Positions 10,476 through 20,960 of a stretch of 64,000 nucleotides of DNA are shown in pieces. The DNA comes from Notolepis coatsorum (taxonomy: Eukaryota; Chordata; Actinopteri; Aulopiformes; Paralepididae), in assembly GCA_963971535.1 (NCBI GenBank), contig OZ020589.1, forward strand, positions 48,084,636 to 48,148,635, given 5' to 3'. The notes beneath the pieces were generated by a model. The model did not search any database. It was not told where the DNA came from and saw only the letters and a list, made by a program, of their open reading frames with translations. Each line of letters opens with the position of its first letter. Within the stretch, counting starts at the first letter, position 1. The translations under genes and the position numbers were made by a program.

Positions 10476-12863
10476 TCATTTCAGATAATGGTTGAAGAAG
10501 TGAGTCTTTAGTCGACGGCGAAAGATTGGACGGGATTCGGCTGTCCTAACTGGGATGGGTAGTTCATTCCACCATTGTGGGGCAAGGACTGAGAATAGGC
10601 GGCTTCTCTTTGATGACCCTCCGGGAGCTTGGATAGGAGTAGGTCTGAGGCGGCCAGAAGATGCAGAGCGTAGGGGTCTTGAGGGTGTGTAGTTAGAGAC
10701 CATTGACCGGAGGTAGGCGGGAGCGGTTCCCTTTGCCGCACGGTATGCTAGGTCGAGGGCCTTGAAGCGGATACGTGCAGCAATGGGGAGCCAGTGCAGG
10801 TCCCTAAGAAGTGGGGTGACATGGGCCGACTTCGGTAGGTTTGAGATCAGGCGGGCCGCTGCGTTTTGAATGAGTTGAAGAGGCTTGGTGGCAGTGGCCG
10901 GGAGGCCAGCTAGCAGTGCGTTGCAGTAGTCGAGGCGGGAGATGACTGTTGATTGGACGAGGAGTTGGGTGGCTTCTTTTGTCAGGAAGGGGCGTATCCT
11001 TCTGACGTTGCTCAGGAGGAATCTGCAGGTTCTGGTTGTTGCTGCGATGTGAGCAGAGAAGTTCAACTGGTCGTCGAGGACAACACCAAGGTTCTTGGCG
11101 GTCGGGGATGCGGTCACAGCTGCATTCTCGACTGTGATGGAGAGGTCGGTCAGGGGGGAGGATTTGGCCGGCAGGTGGAGCAATTCTGTTTTGCTTAGGT
11201 TCAGTTTGAGGTGGTTGGTCGTCATCCAGGCGGAGATGTCGGACATACAGGCCGAGATCCGCTCAGAGACGTGGATATCTGAGGGAGGGAAGGAGAGGAA
11301 GAGTTGAGTATCATCGGCATAACAATGATATGAGAAGCCATGAGACGTGATAATGTTACCCAGTGATTTAGTGTAGAGGGAGAAGAGAAGGGGTCCTAGG
11401 ACCGAGCCCTGGGGGACACCCGTCCGGAGGGGGCGGGTGGCCGACAGAGTCCCTCTCCATGACACTTGGTAGGAGCGGTCGTTGAGGTATGATGTCAGCC
11501 ATGTCAGCGCAGATCCAGCCACTCCCATTCCTGCGAGGGCCGCGAGGAGGATCTGATGGTTGACTGTGTCGAAGGCTGCAGATAGATCTAGGAGAATCAG
11601 GACAGAGGAGAGGCCCTTCGCTTTTGCTAAGTGAAGTGCCTCTGTGACCGCAATGAGGGCCGTTTCTGTCGAGTGGCCAGTCCGGAAGCCAGACTGATTG
11701 GGGTCTAGGAGGTCATTCTGTAAGAGATAAGCAGTAAGTTGGTTGGATACAGCACGTTCAAGTGTTTTAGAAAGAAAGGAGAGAAGAGAGACAGGACGAT
11801 AGTTGGCTATGACGGTGGGGTTCAGGGTTGGTTTTTTTATGAGGGCCGTGACTCTGGCTTGTTTTAGGGAGGTGGGGACCACCCCCGAGTTGAGTGAGGA
11901 GTTGATGGTTGCAGTTAGGAATGGGAGGATGTCCGGTGCTATGGTCTGGAGGAGTGGGGAGGGTAGCTGGTCCAGCTGGCATGTAGTCGGACGGTTCGAC
12001 GTTACCAGTGTCAGGGTCTCGGCTTCTGTAATGGGAGAGAAAGATGACAGAGTGAAGGATGAGGTTCTCGATTCAGCGTTTGGAATGGGTGGGGGTTGGG
12101 AGAAGGAGCTGCGGATGTTCTCCACTTTTTCCTCAAAGAAGATCGCAAAGTCTTCGGCAGAAAAAGATGAGGGAGGAGGGGGTGGGGGGGGAGTGAGGAG
12201 GGAGGACATGGTAGCATGCAGTTTGCGAAGATTCTTGGCAGAGGCCTCGATCCTATGGTGAAAGAAACAAGCTTTGGCATTAGTAATGGTTTTGGAGAAT
12301 GTTAACAAGAGGTTGTGATATGTGTCGATGTCAGCAGTGAGGCGTGACTTTCTATACTTCCTCTCAGCCGCTCTCAGGACCTGTCTTTGTTCTCTCACTG
12401 CATCCGTCAGCCATGGACTGGGTGGGGAACGGCGGGCAGGTTTCTCAACGAGGGGACAGAGCTTGTCAAAGGAGGTTGCAAGGGCTGAGAGGAGGGTGGA
12501 GGTTGCCATCTCTGTGGGGAGAGCAGAGAAGGTGTCACTCAAAGGTAGAGCGGATATTATGTCAGAGGAGAGGGTGGAGGGGGATAGGGAGGCCAGGTTA
12601 CGTCTGAGTGAGACGGTTTGAGTTGGGGTGAAGACCTTCCGGTTAAGCATGAGAGTTAGTGAGAAGGATATGAAGGAATGGTCAGATACATGTAGGGGAG
12701 TTACCGTGGTGTTAATGATGCTGGAGTTACGGGAAAATATGAGATCCAAGGAGTTGCCTGCTTTGTGGGTGGGAGGCATGGCAGTGGGAGTCAGGTCAAA
12801 TTGTTGTAGGAGGGATACCACTGGGACCGACTGAGATGAGTCAGGCAGGTTGAAGTCGCCCAA
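10476..12863 (-). CDS. L2 ORF2: C-terminal endonuclease plus reverse transcriptase, 795 codons
   Basis: A long uninterrupted frame beginning at the endonuclease motif GDFNLPDSSQ (residue 2 onward). It includes VSDHSFISFSL, the RT palm LLDLSAAFDTVNHQ (about residue 423), QGSVLGPLLFSLYTKSLGN and the catalytic YHCYADDTQLF (about residue 511), and ends in the typical RTAESRPIFRRRLKTHFFNH. Full-length L2 proteins have about 150 more N-terminal endonuclease residues. Those are partly present upstream at 12864-13171 (LLALTETWITPNNSSTP) but in another frame, with the middle of the domain deleted. The RT half looks intact; the endonuclease would not be functional. Confidence 0.85.
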   Translation of the reverse strand: MGDFNLPDSSQSVPVVSLLQQFDLTPTAMPPTHKAGNSLDLIFSRNSSIINTTVTPLHVSDHSFISFSLTLMLNRKVFTPTQTVSLRRNLASLSPSTLSSDIISALPLSDTFSALPTEMATSTLLSALATSFDKLCPLVEKPARRSPPSPWLTDAVREQRQVLRAAERKYRKSRLTADIDTYHNLLLTFSKTITNAKACFFHHRIEASAKNLRKLHATMSSLLTPPPPPPPSSFSAEDFAIFFEEKVENIRSSFSQPPPIPNAESRTSSFTLSSFSPITEAETLTLVTSNRPTTCQLDQLPSPLLQTIAPDILPFLTATINSSLNSGVVPTSLKQARVTALIKKPTLNPTVIANYRPVSLLSFLSKTLERAVSNQLTAYLLQNDLLDPNQSGFRTGHSTETALIAVTEALHLAKAKGLSSVLILLDLSAAFDTVNHQILLAALAGMGVAGSALTWLTSYLNDRSYQVSWRGTLSATRPLRTGVPQGSVLGPLLFSLYTKSLGNIITSHGFSYHCYADDTQLFLSFPPSDIHVSERISACMSDISAWMTTNHLKLNLSKTELLHLPAKSSPLTDLSITVENAAVTASPTAKNLGVVLDDQLNFSAHIAATTRTCRFLLSNVRRIRPFLTKEATQLLVQSTVISRLDYCNALLAGLPATATKPLQLIQNAAARLISNLPKSAHVTPLLRDLHWLPIAARIRFKALDLAYRAAKGTAPAYLRSMVSNYTPSRPLRSASSGRLRPTPIQAPGGSSKRSRLFSVLAPQWWNELPIPVRTAESRPIFRRRLKTHFFNHYLK

Positions 12864-13171
12864 TAGAAGGGTCGAGGTGTGTGAGTGAAGTTATAGTTTG
12901 TAGATAATGCTGCAGGTGTTGATGAGTTATTGGGAGTTATCCAGGTCTCAGTTAGAGCCAGGAGCTGCAGATTTAGAATATGGGCGTAGGCAGTAATGAA
13001 GTCAGCTTTCTTGACTGCTGATTGACAATTCCATAAGCCTCCCCGTACTGTGACAGGTGTATTAGTGGCTGTAGGCGGGTAGGAGAGATTAGCCGGGTTG
13101 CTAGCAAACTGGCGTGGATGGGTAGAGTCAGTTCTGGAGGAGCAGATTGTGGATATAGGTATGAGGCACAT
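12864..13171 (-). pseudogene. L2 endonuclease N-terminal part, out of frame
   Basis: Encodes GGLWNCQSAVKKADFITAY and LLALTETWITPNN, the first catalytic block of the L2 endonuclease, then runs to YNFTHTPRPF and loses frame. Roughly the central third of the endonuclease is missing before GDFNLP at about 12860. The junction is a deletion, not a splice site. Confidence 0.75.
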
Positions 13172-13350
13172 TGTGGTGTCAAGGGTGGCAGGGAGAAGGT
13201 TGTAGGGAGGAAGCGAGATAGTAGGGAAATAGCAGAGTGGCAGAGTGGGAGGGAAATATAGGATTATGGTGTGCTTAGCACTGGCAGTCGACTACGGTCG
13301 AGATCGATTAGTCGACTATTCGATTAGTCGAGGTCAGCCCCAGTTCATAC

Positions 13351-14518
13351 AATACCATCTGAACAACTCTGTCTGTCTGTCTGTCACGCTTTCCCTTGTG
13401 CACAAAGGAAACCGAAACAGACCACCAAAACAACAACATCCAATTATTCATAACAATTTAACAATTAGGGCTCCCTCCCAGGAACTCCTCCCTTGGCTGT
13501 CTTATCGCCCTGGCTGTCTTTGCCCCCCCCCCCCCCTGTGTTGTCTGCTCTCAGTAATTCTAGCGTGTTGCTATCTTGCAATGCCCTCTTTGTGGACCCA
13601 TTATGAACTCACCTCTCACCTCCCTAGATCCTGCTATCTTTTTGGAGAAAACCTTTGATGACACATCAACATTCATTACTAAGCTTCCTGCAATTCTAGA
13701 GAAATGGTTCACCTGGACTACATTAACATAATAAGGTTTTCAACATCTCATACTTCTGTAAATTATTATCAATAAACACACAGGACTTCACATTGTCGTC
13801 TTGTCTCTCTATCTCTTGATTGAATCTGTGGGTCTGTGGTCCCAGGAATCTGAAGGAAGAAATGGAAACCCGGGAGTTTTCTGTATACACGACTTTCCAT
13901 TTGGTCTTTCCTAGAGCTCCTAGTCTCTGGTCATTTTTGCATTTTTCCCCTCTCTCTACTGTACCTATTAGTATTAATTTCCTTACTATGACATGGCTTA
14001 CAGTTCACTTATACTGTCAGGTTGGCTTTATATATTTCCCCTGCAAGCCCCTCCCATGCCCACGCCCTCGATGCTGTGTAAACATTGTGAATGTATACAG
14101 GCACGTTGCGTGATCCTTATCTTATTAGTCCACCACCTTTTTAAAACACCCATTTCTGTCCCTACCTCAGGGCAACCTTGCTCCTAAAACAAGGTTCCCT
14201 GTCATTTTCCGTCGCAACACACATGTTCTTTACACCGTCCTGTGCAATTCTTCACCAGCAGGGGGACTCCCACATCCGAATGTAGTTCTTAATACTGCCG
14301 TATGTTCTCACTAACCAGGCCCTACATTTTAAGGTGTTAAAGAAGGCAGCTGGAAATGAATCCCTCTTCACCCTCTCTTAAATGACATCTGGTGAAGATA
14401 TTATTTATTCCATTCTATAATTAAACTGTATTTAATTAACTGTATCTTATCTCTCTTCTGCTCAGCACTACCACAATCTCGCCATCTCAAGTGCTAGAAA
14501 CCCATAATTAATATTAAT
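13351..14518. other. Intergenic/intronic stretch, probable tom1 intron 4
   Basis: Contains (TGTC)n near 13372, a C14 tract at about 13508 and mixed non-coding sequence. No exon, RNA gene or transposon protein was recognised. CATAATTAATATTAATTTAT near 14502 belongs to a diverged short repeat that continues on the far side of the Tx1 insertion. Confidence 0.5.
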
Positions 14519-14535
14519 TTATATTACTCTTATTT
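14519..14535. repeat. Target-site duplication, left copy (Tx1 copy 2)
   Basis: TTATATTACTCTTATTT, identical to 22043-22059 and next to the poly(T) end of the element. Confidence 0.95.
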
Positions 14536-15194
14536 TTATTTTTTTTTGATCAAATTCTTTTATTATTAATTACATGAAACAGGACAACACAATAACCACA
14601 GTAACAAAAAACATAACTTCACAGGAGAATAACAAACAATAATAATACAGAATAATAAATTATAAGACAAAAAGAAAAAGAAACAGCGTCCAACCTATCA
14701 AATATAGATGGCTACTTCAATAACAAAAAGGGTCTTCAAAACATGGCAACCTTTCCCCACCTTTACAAAGTGGAGTGACTTAAAAGATTGTTTATGAGAG
14801 TGTTGCCGCAGATTTACTGTAGCTAGCCTAGGTCCCTTACACATGTTCAAGACTGCCAAACTCGCAGAAGGTAAAGTGTAAGAAGAAAGAAATTCTTCCT
14901 CCAAGTTGGTTGACAGGTCAATCAGTCTGCCAATATTAGTCCCTTGGGGAGATGGCATGTGAATTGACATATAGCGCAGAATAGCTAAATACCAACCCCC
15001 CCTAAAATCCCCCCAGTCAAAGTTAAGAAGGACAAGACAAAAACCAAGACAGACAAGACATTTCCTCCTCCCCCTCCCCAGAGACCGCCGGACCCCCCCG
15101 ATCAAGCGCCCCAACCCCGCTCAGCCACACACTGCGGTCTTTACCTTCTCAGCTGCTGCGAACCACAGGTCAATTCCAGCCTGCCCTACCCCGA

Positions 15195-18100
15195 TCACCG
15201 GGCCGTGGATATCTCAAGATAAATCACATCCAATAGAGTTAGGGACCAGTTAATCATTGTAAGCTTCTCAGGCTCCTTCCATCTCATTGCTATTAGCTTC
15301 TTCGCTGCTGTGACGCCCGCTAGGACAACCCTTTTCAGTTGTACGGACGCGGGTAGTGTCGTTATATCGTTCAGGAGTAGCGTAACAGCTGTGAATGGGA
15401 TAGTTAAGCCACACAGATCTGAAAGTTTGTCCGTTATTGACCTCCAGAAGCGGGCCACTGGTGGGCAATCCCAATACATATGCATATAAGTGCCAGTGGC
15501 CTTTTGAGAGCACAAAGTGCACCGAGAGTCGGTTATCAGTCCCATAGCATATAGCTTCCTAGGTGTAAGATAGGTCCTATGAATATAATTAAAATTAATT
15601 TGCTGGTGATTGGGGTTGCGGGAAGATAATGCCACATTTGCCCAAACATCATCCCAGTCAAACTCGGGGTCCAACTCCGGGATATCCACACGCCAGACTG
15701 TATCCAATGATAAATTTTTATACGTGGATTGAATTAAGAGCGTATAAAAGTCGGAGACAAACCCTCTGGATGTCGTCCTGTCCACTATGAGCCTGAGGAA
15801 GGGGTGTGGGTGCAAGGCCTGAGCCCACGGAACGCCATGCGCCCTCAGTGCTGACCTTAGTTGAAGGTAAAGAAAGAAGGACTCGCCGGGAAGATCATAA
15901 AATTCTCTTAAGTCCTGAAACGCACGGAGGCCGTTTTTATCATAAATATCCTCCAGAGTATGCACTCCCCTCCTTTGCCATTGAGGAATATTAACCGGCT
16001 TGTGTCCAACAAGTAATTGCTGGTTATTAAAAATTGGAGAGTCCAGGTGCCATGGGCATTTAACCCCACACGACCTCTGTACATTACGCCACGTTTGGAT
16101 CACGTGAGTTATGATCGGTCCATACCTCAGCCGGCATTTCGAAATAGAGACAGTGGAGTACACTACATCCTGCAATCTTAGCGGAGATACCGCCGCCGCT
16201 TCTAAGGAGCGCCACGATACAGCCTCTACAGGGTCTAGCCAGCACATCAGAGGTCTCAGTGAAAAGGACCAGAAATAAAGTTTAAAATCAGGGATTGCGA
16301 GGCCCCCATCTTGTTTTCTACGTTGAGTAGTAGCCCTTTTGATTCTCGGGCGTTTGTTATTCCAGATAAACTTAGACACCATCGATTGTACCTTGCGCCA
16401 GTGGTCTATTGGAGGGGGCAGGGGGAGCATTGAGCTAATAAAATGTATCCTAGGCAGGATGTTCATTTTGATTATGGAAGCCCGGGCTTGTAAGGAGTTA
16501 GGAAGGGACGACCACCTGTCTAGATCCTGGCGTATTTTATCATAAGTACCCGTGAAGTTGTACTTAGTAGTTTGGTTCAGCGTGGGGAATATCTCTATGC
16601 CCAAGTATTTAAAATGTTCTACTATGGGGATATCAGCTGGTAGTCGTACCGCCTTGGCCAGTTCATTAAGAGGTAGGCAGGCTGATTTGTTCCAGTTAAT
16701 CTTAAAGCCTGACAATTTACCAAAGTCGTCGATTATCCTCAATAATTTTGTGGCCGACCGGGAGGGGTCGTCCATGAAAATCAGCAGGTCATCCGCATAG
16801 AGAGCAATTTTGTGTGGAGTATTATTGACCATTATGGGGACGATGTCCTCCGATTGCCTAATAAATTGGGCCAAAGGTTCGAGGGAGAGCGCAAACAGTC
16901 CTGGGCTCAGAGGACAACCCTGTCTAGAAGATCTGGAGACTGGAAAGAGTGTGGAACAGTTTTTGCCTGTCAGTATCATCGCAGACGGCGAGGCATACAG
17001 GACTTTAATCATATGAATAAAACTCTTCCCAAGACCCATGACCTCAAGTACCTTCCACAGGTATGACCACTCAAGTCTGTCAAACGCCTTCATGGCATCC
17101 AAAGACAGAACTGTGGATGGAGTTGTATTGTCTTTACTGTTATCGATTACATGCAACAGCCTCCTAAGATTATCTGCAGCCAGACGCCCCGGGATAAAAC
17201 CAGTTTGATCGCAGTGTACCAATACAGACATAAATCTCTGCAGGCGACGGGCCAGCACCTTGGCAAACACTTTTAAATCGGCCCCGAGAAGACTCAAGGG
17301 TCTATAGCTACCACAATCATTGGGATCTTTGTCCTTCTTGAGAAGTAAAGAAATCAACGCCATATTGACATCTCTTGAGAACTCCCCTTGTTCGATAGCG
17401 TAATTGATCATATCGAGCATCAATGGACCCAGTTGGTCCCAGAAAGCTAAATACACTTCGGGTGGAATACCATCCCAGCCTGGTGCCTTACCCCTCTGCA
17501 TTTCAACAATCGTCTCCCTCAATTCCACGAGAGTAATCGGTCTCCCCAGTTCCTTGGCCTCTTCCTCAGAAATGTGGGGTATCTCAAGCCCGCCAATGAA
17601 CGATTCAAATTTAGAGTCATCAAGATTACCCTCTGAGCTATATAACTGTGAGTAAAACTCTTTAAAAGTGTCATTGATCTTTTTCGAATCAGTAGTGACT
17701 GCACCCTGGCTCGTCCTAATCGAGGGGATATCCGAGAAATGATCATTTGAGCGTATTTTCATTGCCAATAGATGGCTAGGTCTGGAGCCGTGAAAATAGT
17801 AATTTTGTCTTGTCCTATGTATCAAGAACTCAGACTGTTGTTTAAGTATGGAGTTTATTTCTTTTTTGACTATCTTACGTTGTGTGTTTAGTCGTTCATT
17901 ATAGTTAGTTTGCAAGGATGCGTATAGGTCCGCATATAATGATTCCAGTCCTTCTAGCTTTTTTGACCGGGATTTTCGCAAATTGGAGGCAAATAGTGTG
18001 ACATGACCCCTGACAAATCCTTTCAATGCGTTCCACAGGACCCTAGGGTCTTCTACTGTGCCAACGTTGATCTGCAAAAATTCAGCTAGTTTACTCCTGA

Positions 18101-18890
18101 ACTCAGAACAGAAGTCATCGTTCTTTAGCAAGGTCGAATTAAAACGCCATCTGGGAGCTCTTGCGGAGAGCCTGCCAAAGGTTGCCGTAAGGAAAATCCC
18201 CTTGTGGTCTGAGAGAGCCAAGGGAACCAATGAGACATCGAAACTATCAAACATATTAGGGGACGCGAATGCATAGTCAATTCGAGAGAAGCTTTTGTGT
18301 CTGGCTGACAGGTGAGAGTAATCTTTGAGGGTGGGGTTGGATAAGCGCCAAAGGTCTGTGAGCCCTGTGTCCTTGGCCCACATCCTAAGGGCCTTAGAGG
18401 CCCGTTTTTGGTCGCTCGTTTCAGAGGGCCCGGACCTATCCATCTCCGCATCCCAGCACGCATTAAAATCGCCACCCACAATGAGAGCGTATCCATTAAG
18501 TTCCAACATATTCTTCGTGATTGTATTATAGAACGCTGAATCAAATGTGTTAGGAGCATACAATGCTATTATAGCCATCTTCCTATGCAAGAATTCAACT
18601 TTTGCTATAGTAATCCTTCCCTCCGTGTCCGACCATACATCCAAGACTTTGATATCAAGGTTACGTCTTGTAACTATGACTACTCCTTTCGTCTTATCAT
18701 CGGCTGAGGATGAGGAGATAACGTGATATTGCCGATTTGCCAGTCTTGACACGTCACCTACCAATAAATGCGTCTCACTAAGGAGAGCAAGGTCAATATT
18801 TCTCCTCTTCAATAGCCAAAGGACACTGGCACGCTTGTGTGGGGCGTTAAGCCCTCCTGCGTTCCAAATTAAAATATTCAATTTAGCCAT
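15195..18890 (-). CDS. L1-Tx1 ORF2 protein: endonuclease-reverse transcriptase, 1,231 aa
   Basis: Nicks target DNA and copies the element RNA at the nick. The start lies in ACCATGG, a strong Kozak context. Domains: apurinic-type endonuclease at residues 1 to about 235 (MAKLNILIWNAGGL, LLSETHLL, GGDFNACWD near 137, SDHKG near 225); linker; RT at about 430-800 (DCGSYRPLSLLGADLK, LSLDAMKAFDRLEW near 595, RQGCPLSPGLFAL, catalytic LYADDLLIF near 696); a long C-terminal domain with CTLCSQKATGTYMHMYWDCP near 1120, a CCHC-like nucleic-acid-binding motif. The length is normal for the Tx1 group and no internal stop or frameshift is present. A shorter relative at 47.5-50.1 kb lacks the RT. Inference: potentially active. 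Confidence 0.95.
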   Translation of the reverse strand: MAKLNILIWNAGGLNAPHKRASVLWLLKRRNIDLALLSETHLLVGDVSRLANRQYHVISSSSADDKTKGVVIVTRRNLDIKVLDVWSDTEGRITIAKVEFLHRKMAIIALYAPNTFDSAFYNTITKNMLELNGYALIVGGDFNACWDAEMDRSGPSETSDQKRASKALRMWAKDTGLTDLWRLSNPTLKDYSHLSARHKSFSRIDYAFASPNMFDSFDVSLVPLALSDHKGIFLTATFGRLSARAPRWRFNSTLLKNDDFCSEFRSKLAEFLQINVGTVEDPRVLWNALKGFVRGHVTLFASNLRKSRSKKLEGLESLYADLYASLQTNYNERLNTQRKIVKKEINSILKQQSEFLIHRTRQNYYFHGSRPSHLLAMKIRSNDHFSDIPSIRTSQGAVTTDSKKINDTFKEFYSQLYSSEGNLDDSKFESFIGGLEIPHISEEEAKELGRPITLVELRETIVEMQRGKAPGWDGIPPEVYLAFWDQLGPLMLDMINYAIEQGEFSRDVNMALISLLLKKDKDPNDCGSYRPLSLLGADLKVFAKVLARRLQRFMSVLVHCDQTGFIPGRLAADNLRRLLHVIDNSKDNTTPSTVLSLDAMKAFDRLEWSYLWKVLEVMGLGKSFIHMIKVLYASPSAMILTGKNCSTLFPVSRSSRQGCPLSPGLFALSLEPLAQFIRQSEDIVPIMVNNTPHKIALYADDLLIFMDDPSRSATKLLRIIDDFGKLSGFKINWNKSACLPLNELAKAVRLPADIPIVEHFKYLGIEIFPTLNQTTKYNFTGTYDKIRQDLDRWSSLPNSLQARASIIKMNILPRIHFISSMLPLPPPIDHWRKVQSMVSKFIWNNKRPRIKRATTQRRKQDGGLAIPDFKLYFWSFSLRPLMCWLDPVEAVSWRSLEAAAVSPLRLQDVVYSTVSISKCRLRYGPIITHVIQTWRNVQRSCGVKCPWHLDSPIFNNQQLLVGHKPVNIPQWQRRGVHTLEDIYDKNGLRAFQDLREFYDLPGESFFLYLQLRSALRAHGVPWAQALHPHPFLRLIVDRTTSRGFVSDFYTLLIQSTYKNLSLDTVWRVDIPELDPEFDWDDVWANVALSSRNPNHQQINFNYIHRTYLTPRKLYAMGLITDSRCTLCSQKATGTYMHMYWDCPPVARFWRSITDKLSDLCGLTIPFTAVTLLLNDITTLPASVQLKRVVLAGVTAAKKLIAMRWKEPEKLTMINWSLTLLDVIYLEISTAR

Positions 18891-20960
18891 GGTCGAGCTC
18901 GTCTAAATGCGTAGAGAACATACCAGTGCAGCCAGGCTGAGTACAGAGGCGCTGATCCAGGCGGGCCCAGACGGTCAATCCCAGGAGTTCAGAGGAGGAA
19001 CAATTACACACATATAAGACAACAGTACATAAAACACATAAAAATACCACCCCAGCTACAACCCCCCCTCCTTCTACTCTAAACCCTAACCCACCCGTCC
19101 TATTATAAGCCCCCCTATACCCACTCTCCAATCCCCACCCTATGCCCCATCCACTGAGGATGGTCATCTTCCTATCACTTCCCACTAGAGACATGGATCC
19201 AATAAGACGCTCCCCACTCTAACCCCCCTCTAGATAAACCCCTGAGTAAACCCCCACTAGTCCAATAAACACAAATAATAATAAAAATAAAATTCAATAA
19301 AGATATCGGTCGAAAACCACCTGAGCCCTGGCCCCAACATAAGACAACCATAATGGTAAAAATAGCCATTATTAAATAATAACTCCACATCAACCTGCAA
19401 CCATCTATTTCCGAATCTGCGCTTCAACGTCGCAATGTTATAGCCCAATTGGGTACAGGAAAATTCAAAACAAAATTAAATTAAAGCATCCCAGCCGATA
19501 GTCTAAGGCAGGATCGGGTCACAGGTTAATTGTGCAAAATTGTGTGAACAATGTCAATTAAACAATGACAATAATAATAATAAGAAAGGGAAAAAAGGGG
19601 TTATGGTTAAAGTGCACCCCTGAAGCAGTCCCTCTGATCAGGCACAACGGCTGAAATTACATAACCTATGTAAGAATCGACAATAATAGGAAAAGGAAAA
19701 AGAGGGTTATGGCTAAAGTGCAAGCAAAGTTAAACCTGACCCAGCCTGTTATCACATATTTATGTATATTCGTTCGAGAGCCAACGTGAACCTTGGCCCT
19801 AACATGACAGCTATAATGGAAAAATTTGCCATTATTATATAATTACTCAACATCAACCCTGTGACCATCTACCTCGTAGTCTGCATATTAATGTTGCAAC
19901 GTTATAGTATAAATGGATAAGGGAAAATTCAAAACAAAATCAAAGCATATCAGCAGTTAGTCTAAGGTAGGATCGAATCACAGTTAAATTGCTCATTCAA
20001 ATGCCATTAAAACAGCGACAATAATAGGAAAAGGAAAAAGAGGGTTATGGCTAAAGTGCAAGCAAAGCTAAACCTAAGCCAGCCTGTTATCACATATTTT
20101 ATGTATATTCGGTCGAGAGCCAACGTGAGCCTTGGCCCTAACATGACAGCTATAATGGAAAAATTAGCCATTATTATATAATTACTCAACATCAACCCTG
20201 TAACCATCTACCTTGGAGTCTGCATATTAATGTCGCAACGTTATAGCACAAATGGATCACTGAAAATTCAAAACAAAATTAAGGCATATCAGCAGTTAGT
20301 CCAAGGTAGAATCGGATCACATTTAAATCGCGCATACAGATGACATAAAAACAGCGACAATAAGAAAAAAAAAGGAAAAGAGGGTTATGGCTAAAGTGCA
20401 AGCCATATAACCATATAGCCATAAAGTGCAAGCCATACCCGACCCAACCTGTTATCATATATTGTATATGCATATTCAACCGACCTTGGCTTCTACTATT
20501 GGATCCCAAAGCTCAAAACAACCTGGATATAAAAATAAAAGCATACCAGAAGTTAGTTAAGGACCCGATCACTCTTGAATTGTGCAAACCAATGTCACTT
20601 TGAACAGCAACAGCAACCAAAATACGTAACCATTAACGGGTCTCGAATGTCTCAGCGCAGACGATAGACGAAGCCCGCTTAGCTAGCCCGAGGCTAGCGC
20701 GTAAGCTAGTGATGAATCCGGATAGCATGTTAGCCTATTATGTACATTGTTCAGCTAGCTCGTTAGCTTCCAAAGAGGCGATACACAAGTACGACCATGA
20801 GGTCAGCTTTAGCAAGTAACAGAAGTCATTGGGAAGCCCCGCTAGTTGGATGGGCAGTGGGCAGTTAGCATGTCTGGGCATGACAGCAAGTATTTGTGAA
20901 TAGTCGGCCTAATCAATGAATATAGGCCCACACCGCCAAGTCACTCACCCGACATAGATA
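18891..20960 (-). other. Inter-ORF spacer of Tx1 copy 2
   Basis: A 2.07-kb non-coding spacer between ORF1 and ORF2. Near ORF2 it is C-rich on the plus strand (19050-19150), followed by about 339-bp tandem repeats and then a segment rich in GCTAGC (20680-20760). No conserved frame was seen. Confidence 0.8.
19300..20500 (-). repeat. About 339-bp tandem repeat inside Tx1 copy 2
   Basis: AGAGGGTTATGGCTAAAGTG starts at 19701 and 20039 and recurs near 20379. GAGCCAACGTGA recurs at 19777 and 20116, giving a 338-340-bp period. A more diverged copy covers about 19312-19610. Roughly three units in total. Confidence 0.88.

Larger units (their letters stand above)
10269..13281 (-). mobile_element. L2-clade LINE (copy 1)
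   Basis: Minus-strand LINE whose 3' end carries the UnaL2-type stem-loop region GTCGCTTTGGATAAAAGCGT followed by AAATGACTAAATGTAAATG. It covers part of the endonuclease, a complete RT and the 3' tail. The 5' side contains endonuclease sequence in a different frame from the main ORF because of an internal deletion. Confidence 0.92.
9622..13342. mobile_element. hAT MITE interrupted by a SINE and an L2
   Basis: Left end TAGGCCTGTCCCCGGCTAAG; the right end read on the other strand starts TGGGGCTGACCTCG. Both ends are rich in AGTCGACTA. A perfect 8-bp duplication GTTCATAC lies at 9614-9621 and 13343-13350. The native MITE is only about 0.3 kb (9622-9852 and about 13282-13342); the rest is inserted SINE and L2. 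A relative at 41.79-42.3 kb shares AATGTCTGAAGGAGTCGACT and GCAATTGGTCCACTGATGG. Confidence 0.9.
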
